Assembly (NCBI GenBank): GCA_021324015.1
Contig: JAJPJX010000144.1
Span: 1 to 39,540, forward strand
Source: Solibacteraceae bacterium
GTDB taxonomy: Bacteria; Acidobacteriota; Terriglobia; Bryobacterales; Bryobacteraceae
DNA length: 39,540 bases
Reading direction: 5' to 3'
In this document: one piece after another, positions 34,477-39,540 of the stretch
How the letters are laid out: every line of letters begins with the position of its first letter
Position numbering within the stretch: the stretch's first letter is position 1
Position numbers and translations under genes: made by a program
Notes under the pieces: model-generated
Databases searched by the model: none
Seen by the model: the letters and a program-made list of their open reading frames with translations, nothing else
Told to the model about the DNA's origin: nothing

Positions 34477-35622
34477 CTAGTGGATTTTCGAAGATTGCTC
34501 TACTACAGGGACTTTCACAGGGACTGCCTCTGAATTTTCACCGGTTCCCTCCGCTTTCCGGTGGAGCCGGACTCCAGCGACCGCCTCGCGTTTTGCCGCC
34601 ATGCGAATGTGGGAGTACCGCTCCAGCATGGCCCGGCTCATGTGACCCATCAGGGCGAGCATGGTGGACTCCGGAACGCCATTTTCCGCCAGTCTGGTGG
34701 CAAAGGTATGCCGCAGGTCATGAAGACGGCAGGATACCCCCGTGTCGGCCCGCAGTTGGTCCCAGCCCCATGTGATATCCGTGGCGTACCGGTTTGGATC
34801 TGACGGCAAAGGCTTGCCCCAGGGGAAGAGGTATTGATCCGGCTGTGGCTCCCCGAACTGCTCAACGAACCACGTGCGGTGCGCGGCAAGCACGGAACCC
34901 AAGTCCGGGTTGATTGGGATCGTGCGGCCTGTTCCGCTCGAAGTCTTTGCCCGGCCCACCCGAAGGGTCAGGGCCATAAGGTCCACCTGCGCCCACGTCA
35001 ACGAAAGCGCTTCTCCCAATCTCATCCCGGTGAGTAGCAATAGCGGTACCAGCGTCTGGAGGTGCGGTGTGTGCCGATTCTTCAATCCATCAAGCAGACG
35101 CTTCTGTTCCACGTCGGAAAGCGCGCGGCCCACGTCCCTGCGCTCTTCCAGCTTTCGAACCTTCGGCCACAGCAAAGACCAAGGCTGACCGATTGCCCGG
35201 CTCAGTTCGCCAATCTCCATGTTGATGGTGCGGCCTGAGACCTTCTCGCCCTGTCGCTGGCGAATGTAGTCTTTCACGCGCGCATCCGTAAGATCCGACA
35301 GCACAACACTCCCCAGCACCTTCTTGACCTGCGCCAACCGGCCCTTGGCGAAGAGGACGCTTTTCGGGCGGTGGTTAAGCTTATACCCCTCAAGGTAAGG
35401 TTCAATGACATCGCCCACCGTGCGGATTCGGCGCGCTTTTTGTTCCGTCGGCAGGCCCGCCGCCGCCCGTTCCAATTCGGCCCTGCGCCGCTTCTCGTAT
35501 TCCTTCGCCACAGTCTTGCTTGTGGCTCCGGTCGATTCCTGGAAGCGCTTGCCCTGGTAGATGAACTCGCAGACGTAATACTTCGACCCCTCGCCTTTGC
35601 GTTTCGGACGGTAGACCGCCAT
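34477..35622 (-). CDS. Tyrosine recombinase (phage-type integrase)
   Basis: 381 aa from ATG 35622, which overlaps the stop of the small upstream gene by one base. An N-terminal arm-binding region (YYVCEFIYQGKRFQESTG), a core-binding SAM-like domain (about 70-155) and the catalytic domain with Arg201 (TGMRLGEAL), Lys226 (VGRAKTSSG), His301 and Arg304 (LHDLRHTF), His327 (LMGHMS) and nucleophile Tyr336 (ERYSH) are all present, so it should be active. It drives integration at the tRNA-Lys. Confidence 0.95.
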   Translation of the reverse strand: MAVYRPKRKGEGSKYYVCEFIYQGKRFQESTGATSKTVAKEYEKRRRAELERAAAGLPTEQKARRIRTVGDVIEPYLEGYKLNHRPKSVLFAKGRLAQVKKVLGSVVLSDLTDARVKDYIRQRQGEKVSGRTINMEIGELSRAIGQPWSLLWPKVRKLEERRDVGRALSDVEQKRLLDGLKNRHTPHLQTLVPLLLLTGMRLGEALSLTWAQVDLMALTLRVGRAKTSSGTGRTIPINPDLGSVLAAHRTWFVEQFGEPQPDQYLFPWGKPLPSDPNRYATDITWGWDQLRADTGVSCRLHDLRHTFATRLAENGVPESTMLALMGHMSRAMLERYSHIRMAAKREAVAGVRLHRKAEGTGENSEAVPVKVPVVEQSSKIH

Positions 35623-35789
35623 CACTTGCCACCTTTCCGCTTCTTTCCGCTGCCCTTCGGACGCCCGCCCATCTTGCCCCACCTGGAAAGTTCTTCAGGG
35701 CTGTGCTTCTTGGCACGGGATTTCCCGCCCATCGCGCCGGTCTTGCGGAAGTATTGCATCACGTCGTCAGGGATGCGGAGTTTGCTCAC
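35622..35789 (-). CDS. Small basic protein upstream of the integrase (55 aa)
   Basis: A GTG start at 35789 and a TGA overlapping the integrase ATG (GTGATG). The sequence begins SKLRIPDDVMQYFRKTG and continues MGGKSRAKKHSPEELSRWGKMGG, ending in a Lys/Arg/Gly-rich tail. Such short basic proteins with the pattern MGGK-RAKKLSPE are often found directly before integrases and may be excisionase-like or DNA-binding accessory factors; function not proved. The predicted transcript starts at the GTG itself, so it would be leaderless. Confidence 0.75.
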   Translation of the reverse strand: MSKLRIPDDVMQYFRKTGAMGGKSRAKKHSPEELSRWGKMGGRPKGSGKKRKGGK

Positions 35790-35795
35790 AAGACA

Positions 35796-35824
35796 AGTAT
35801 AAACCTAGGCCTAAGATATTGCAA
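35796..35824 (-). promoter_or_regulatory. Promoter of the small-protein/integrase operon with palindromic operator
   Basis: Minus strand TTGCAA (35819-35824), 17-base spacer, TATACT (35796-35801). The spacer contains TAGGCCTA, a perfect 8-bp palindrome (within TTAGGCCTAG), well placed for a repressor to block RNA polymerase. Confidence 0.7.
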
Positions 35825-36040
35825 GGCGAACTGCAATCCCCAGAAAAAAGCGGCCCTGTAAGCCCTCCGACGCGGTACGGGCCACCCAAGCGCATGTCAC
35901 CCCAGCTAACGCGATAGCGGGCCAGAAAAAGGCCTTGGCGCTGATTCTGGCGGGTGCGCGGAAGGTTGTCCGGGGGGGTGAGGGGGAGGAGTTCCAGGTT
36001 TGACCTGGGCCAGACAGATTTTTTTCGGGCAGTGAAATTT

Positions 36041-36544
36041 TTATTTCGGGTTGGCCGATAGGTATGCATTGACGAATCGGTCAACCTTATCCCGAATTCC
36101 TTCCCGAATATACCTTACGGCGTTGCTCGATCCGACTGTTGCTACGGTCAAGACCGACCATGTAGTCGCAAGGATGACACCTTTCTCAGGCATTCTCACG
36201 AGTTGCACCTGCTGTTCGAGTTCAACCGTGATCATGGCGGAGTAGCCACCAGCACGGTCGTCCAGCATGACAAGCCCCACACACAGGCGAGGCATTCCAG
36301 ATCTGATCCGAAGATCACTTTGTACCTTGATTCCGGCCATACGAAGTTTCAACTCGACATCAGTCCGCAACTGTTCCGACGTGATGCCAGCGTTCTGAGC
36401 TGCCTCATCCAAATCCGGGATCACAACATCCACGGCCTCTATGCCCCGTAACGACCATCGGGCGGCCTCGTTGTCGTCTGCCAAGAGCGGGGAAGCTAGT
36501 AGGAGCACAAGGAATACTGAGGTGCCGAAGTGGTTCGAAAACAT
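36041..36544 (-). CDS. Small exported protein of unknown function (167 aa)
   Basis: AAGGAG stands 5 bases before the ATG, and the first 22 residues are a signal peptide (FGTSVFLVLLLASPLLADD). The mature part has alternating strands and helices (VDVVIPDLDEAAQN, TVELEQQVQLVR, VILATTWSVLTVATVG) with no motif I recognise. It starts 16 bases after the next secreted gene upstream, so the two form an operon inside the island. Confidence 0.75.
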   Translation of the reverse strand: MFSNHFGTSVFLVLLLASPLLADDNEAARWSLRGIEAVDVVIPDLDEAAQNAGITSEQLRTDVELKLRMAGIKVQSDLRIRSGMPRLCVGLVMLDDRAGGYSAMITVELEQQVQLVRMPEKGVILATTWSVLTVATVGSSNAVRYIREGIRDKVDRFVNAYLSANPK

Positions 36545-36560
36545 GTAGGCTCCTTGAACG

Positions 36561-37232
36561 TCATTTCGCGTTCAGCCGAACCGGAAATTCGAGAACCGGC
36601 CCGCCCGGTTCGGCAAACCGAAGTCTACCATCTGGCAGCTTCTTGATGCGCTGAAAGTAGACCATGCCTACAACTGCCCCGCCGGGGAACACGGTGTTCC
36701 GCTTGAGGGCCTGGGACTCCACTACATTGGCCCTTCGCCGCAACGGGCCTGCCGCGCGCTTCTCCGCAGCATCGATCTCCGCTGAACTGGCCTGCGTGTG
36801 CGTGTCAACCGTCGCTATCGATCCATCCGTCCCATAGACGGTCGAATGGGAATTGTGCCCGAGCGATTCTCCCATTCCGGCGAAGGCTGCCGCCCATGCC
36901 GCCCGCTTCCTCATGTGCGCGCTTACTCTTCGCGGATCAAGCGCGCGCCGGTCCATCAAGGTGAACAGTCCGGGATGAATATCGATGGGCTGCTTGGAGA
37001 CGTTCCGGATCGCCACTGCATAGGCCAGCGGGTTGCGGTCCAGGGGTTCGGCGATGACGAAGACTGCCACTCCGCCGCACAATCGCATGAGCAGCGGCCT
37101 GCCATCCACCCAGAATGACTTTGGTTCGCCTGAACAGTTCTCCTGAAGCGGAGGCGCCGATTGGGCCGGGCAGAGTACCTCGAAAGGCAACACACATAAC
37201 AGCGCGCAAAAGACCCACGGACGGTTCGGCAT
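36561..37232 (-). CDS. Exported protein of unknown function (223 aa)
   Basis: ATG 37232 is preferred (GGGAG upstream; signal peptide NRPWVFCALLCVLPFEVLC) over a longer start at 37316. The cysteine at the signal-peptide end could even be lipidated (VLPFEVLC is close to a lipobox), but the box is imperfect. The mature part has a conserved-looking beta segment, FWVDGRPLLMRLCGGVAVFVIAEPLDRNPLAYAVAI, with a C-terminal FPGGAVVGMVYFQRIKKLPDG. Family not recognised. Cotranscribed with the gene at 36041. Confidence 0.7.
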   Translation of the reverse strand: MPNRPWVFCALLCVLPFEVLCPAQSAPPLQENCSGEPKSFWVDGRPLLMRLCGGVAVFVIAEPLDRNPLAYAVAIRNVSKQPIDIHPGLFTLMDRRALDPRRVSAHMRKRAAWAAAFAGMGESLGHNSHSTVYGTDGSIATVDTHTQASSAEIDAAEKRAAGPLRRRANVVESQALKRNTVFPGGAVVGMVYFQRIKKLPDGRLRFAEPGGPVLEFPVRLNAK

Positions 37233-37422
37233 ACGTTCCGCTCTCCCAGCATGGAACGAATGTAGAATACCTCCAAGCAATTGTTGGTGCAAGACATCCA
37301 TCTTGCCAGCCCGCATCCTTCCATATCACACTGAAGATGCAGGAGAGAACCACATTCTGACTGTCGGTTGGGTAGGGGCACATGACGCGGAATTGCCAGT
37401 AAGTGGTTGGGAGCGATATCTC

Positions 37423-38064
37423 ATGAGGAAGCGCCAAAAGCAAACCCATGCTTCCACGCATGTGGACGCCCCCCCTTCCGATCCTATCGGCGAATCTGTC
37501 CCCGGCCCCGAATACGAAGCACTTGCCGAAGTTCTCATGCGCCTGCGCAACATTCCAGACGGCCTGGGCGAAACCGTCCTCTCCAGCGAGGAGGCGGCAC
37601 AGATCCGGCGCTGCGGCTTCCAGGCCCGCGCCGGTTGCACGTGGCGCTGCCCTCCTCTCCCGGACGAACTGGTCCGCTGGAATCCCCTCCTGCATCACCT
37701 GTCCGACGCCATCGACCCTCTCTCGCGCTTCAGTCCGTGGCATCCCAGGCGCGCCGCCTCCCGCCGCATCGCCGACATTTACCCCTTGATGCGGATCGAG
37801 CGGAAGGTCATCGAGCATGTGCGCCGCCCTCCCTACCGCCTGCCCCGCCGCCGCCTCCAACAGAAGATGTGGAGGCTCCCGGCCAGCTTCTTCAACCACA
37901 TGCTCAACCGTATGATCGCCGAAGACCGGATTACTCAACAGGACGGCTGGCTCTACCCTTACAGCCGTGCCGAGTTCGAGCGTGTTCACCAAAGCCAAAA
38001 CTGCCCCGCACAGCCTGTTACACGGTCCGCTGTGAGGCGTCAGGATCTTAGCCGAAAAGGGTGA
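37423..38064 (+). CDS. Basic hypothetical protein of the island (213 aa)
   Basis: Start at ATG 37423 (GGGAG 9 bases upstream, MRKRQKQTHASTH); the frame is also open from 37303. The product is Arg/Pro-rich with a helical C-terminal half (RKVIEHVRRPPYRLPRRRLQ) and an end that recalls winged-helix proteins (SFFNHMLNRMIAEDRITQQDGWLYP, broken here by quotation limits). It could be a DNA-binding island protein, but I do not recognise it. Confidence 0.6.
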   Translation: MRKRQKQTHASTHVDAPPSDPIGESVPGPEYEALAEVLMRLRNIPDGLGETVLSSEEAAQIRRCGFQARAGCTWRCPPLPDELVRWNPLLHHLSDAIDPLSRFSPWHPRRAASRRIADIYPLMRIERKVIEHVRRPPYRLPRRRLQQKMWRLPASFFNHMLNRMIAEDRITQQDGWLYPYSRAEFERVHQSQNCPAQPVTRSAVRRQDLSRKG

Positions 38065-38224
38065 GATTCGGGTTGAGCAGAGGGGTGGGGAAAAGCCAAG
38101 GGAGAGAGACGGACAACTCCCAGAACCAGCCTTGGTCCGAAGCATGCTGCCGGGTAAAGTCTAACGGGATTTAGAAAGAAACAGACGGCCCCACTACTTC
38201 AGTTTCCAAAAAGCTACTTCTAGC

Positions 38225-38386
38225 GAGACAAATATGGTATCTATCGTATCTTCAATTGGTTTAACGTCTCAGGGGGTGTGAGACTCCAGTGAGACAGTGA
38301 GACGCCCACCGATCAGTCTCATGGTTGTCTCTGGGCACGCGAGACACCCAAATCATTGAAAGCAAGGCAGTTGACATGAGCGTCTC
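38225..38386. repeat. Cluster of nine GTCTC/GAGAC repeats
   Basis: In 162 bases GAGAC starts at 38225, 38280, 38291, 38299 and 38341, and GTCTC at 38266, 38316, 38327 and 38382; the core of the three central copies reads TGAGAC, two of them AGTGAGAC 8 bases apart. By chance about 0.3 copies would be expected. The block fills the gap of 342 bases between the convergent genes ending at 38064 and 38407; I see no gene in it. A replication origin (iterons for the RepA-like protein) or a recombination site is possible. Confidence 0.7.
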
Positions 38387-38406
38387 AAGTAATGGCCGGA
38401 TTCGGC

Positions 38407-39540
38407 TTAGGTCTTGATCTTCTGCACACGCAACCAACCGGAGTCTTCCACGAGGAGCTTTGCGCGCAGCATATCGTCCACATGCCGGAAAGCCGTTGCC
38501 CTTCCTACTCTGGCGTGAGCCTTTATCTTGTCGGCGGCGTCGCTCTTCCTCCGGAACTTGCCGCCAGCCTGCACCAGCGCATCATAGGAGTTTTCCAGTT
38601 TCTCAGGCACAGTGACGACCATCTCCCAGTAGAACGACTGATGATCGGATTCAATCACTGGGAAGGGTTCTATGTCGGGTCCGTCCTTCAGAAAGGCCCC
38701 CAAGTGAACAATCTCATCCCCCTTGCTGTCTAGGGTCCGCTCCTGCAAAACGATCACATCCGAATGGGCCTTGATGGCGGAACTTCCACGGGCACCGTCA
38801 GAGAACGCCCGCATATCGTCTGTGAGATTAGAGGCGTTCTCCGCTTGTTTCCGCATGTGATGAGCGGCAATAACCGCCGCACCTTTGAAGATCCGCTGCA
38901 TCTCAGATAGCAGCGTCTCAATACTGCTGTCATTTTCGTCGGCGGAATGCAGCGACCGGAGCGGATCGATGATGTACAGGTCTGCTGGATGATTAGCGAC
39001 AAGCCGTTCCCAGAAGTCCCTGTCCGTCTCCTGGTTTGGCTTGTAGGGGAATTTTGGAAAGATCTTGCCCGACTTCCTGATTTTCCGAACCTCGATGATT
39101 TCGAGGTTACGGTCAAGGGTCTGTCGCTGCTGTGGTGTCAACCCCATCGCCTTGGCGATGGCTTCATAGCGCTGATGTAGGCTGCCGCTCTTCGACTCAA
39201 AATCGATGTACACGACCTTGAGCGGATCACCGCCAGTGAACTTGAACCCGAGGTAGTCGCAACCTACGGCGGCAGAGATGGCGAACTGAAGAATCAGATT
39301 CGATTTCCTGTGCTTTTCCCGGCCCAGCCACACCGCAAGATCCCCCGCAGCAAGAAGGCCATCATACAGCCACCTCTCTGGTGCGATCTGCCCCGTTGGA
39401 TCAAAGCGGAAGGCCCCAAGGTCACCGACCATTATTGTCGTTGTAGTTGGCTCTGGGTTTATAGCCTGGGGCGTGGGAGTACTTACTGGGTAGAGAATAT
39501 ACCGGCGTTGCTGTTGACCGCTGAGGACGCCGATAAACAA
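38407..39540 (-). CDS. RepA-like AAA_25 ATPase, 5' end possibly outside the window
   Basis: 377 aa are visible; the first codon at the window edge is a TTG, so the true start may lie further right, or at the GTG/ATG near 39432 (MVGDLGAFRF). The fold is the RecA-like RepA/DnaB class: AGDLAVWLGREKHRKSNLILQF in the P-loop position, VVYIDFESKSGSL, LYIIDPLRSLHSADEN and IAAHHMRKQAEN, with a winged-helix-like C-terminus (ARVGRATAFRHVDDML). The P-loop reads GREKHRKS, without the normal GKS, so ATP binding may be weakened. It is the candidate replication protein of the island, near the GTCTC repeats. Confidence 0.75.
   Translation of the reverse strand: MFIGVLSGQQQRRYILYPVSTPTPQAINPEPTTTTIMVGDLGAFRFDPTGQIAPERWLYDGLLAAGDLAVWLGREKHRKSNLILQFAISAAVGCDYLGFKFTGGDPLKVVYIDFESKSGSLHQRYEAIAKAMGLTPQQRQTLDRNLEIIEVRKIRKSGKIFPKFPYKPNQETDRDFWERLVANHPADLYIIDPLRSLHSADENDSSIETLLSEMQRIFKGAAVIAAHHMRKQAENASNLTDDMRAFSDGARGSSAIKAHSDVIVLQERTLDSKGDEIVHLGAFLKDGPDIEPFPVIESDHQSFYWEMVVTVPEKLENSYDALVQAGGKFRRKSDAADKIKAHARVGRATAFRHVDDMLRAKLLVEDSGWLRVQKIKT

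Noticed and set aside
35767-36084. Minus strand frame of 105 codons upstream of the small integrase partner
   Set aside because: It overlaps the promoter and the start of the 55-aa gene and has no ribosome site or motif. Nothing else stands out in the gap 35825-36040 except a short hairpin CCAGGT-TTG-ACCTGG.

Overview
The window is GC-rich, tightly packed chromosomal DNA that looks like an acidobacterium of the Solibacter/Bryobacter group. The best clues are a truncated VWA-domain protein of the type expanded in Acidobacteria at the left edge, a subtilisin-like protease ending in the C-terminal domain typical of Solibacter secreted proteins (TIGR03437-like), and many large secreted proteins. 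All calls come from reading the sequence; no database search was run.

Layout. 1-3119: end of a VWA protein, two small proteins, and a NarL-type two-component pair. 3132-3412: a collapsed BrnT/CopG-type toxin-antitoxin remnant. 3443-11212: an ion transporter of the ArsB/NhaD/CitM superfamily, a DUF885 protein, an amidohydrolase, an S53 (sedolisin) peptidase and a large secreted protein. 11331-13088: a SMC/RecF-like AAA ATPase with a DUF4276 partner, a possible defence pair. 13165-16219: small protein, GNAT acetyltransferase, menC-like enzyme and dihydropteroate synthase, all on + and overlapping or abutting. 16307-21972: two tandem subtilisin-like proteases. 21992-23980: a fused alpha-beta 2-oxoacid dehydrogenase E1.

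The most interesting part is 24150-32561. Four sequences match the fluoride (crcB-motif) riboswitch consensus: one before enolase (minus), one before a STAND-like P-loop ATPase (plus), and a back-to-back pair before two divergent dynamin-like GTPase genes. Three of the four are preceded by a promoter with 17-bp spacing placed so that the transcript starts just before the aptamer. One dynamin gene is followed by a gene for a PH-like protein, the other by a DUF190 gene, a family usually linked to the CrcB fluoride channel. No crcB or CLC-F gene is present here. The inferred picture is a fluoride-induced island that replaces or backs up a fluoride-poisoned enzyme (enolase) and adds a membrane-remodelling or GTPase module.

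32558-34270 holds a DapA-family protein with a Tat-like leader and a TerC-family membrane protein. A tRNA-Lys(CUU) at 34380-34455 is the integration site of a genomic island that runs off the right edge: tyrosine integrase, a small basic protein, two secreted proteins of unknown function, an unknown basic protein, a cluster of nine GTCTC/GAGAC repeats, and a RepA-like (AAA_25) ATPase.
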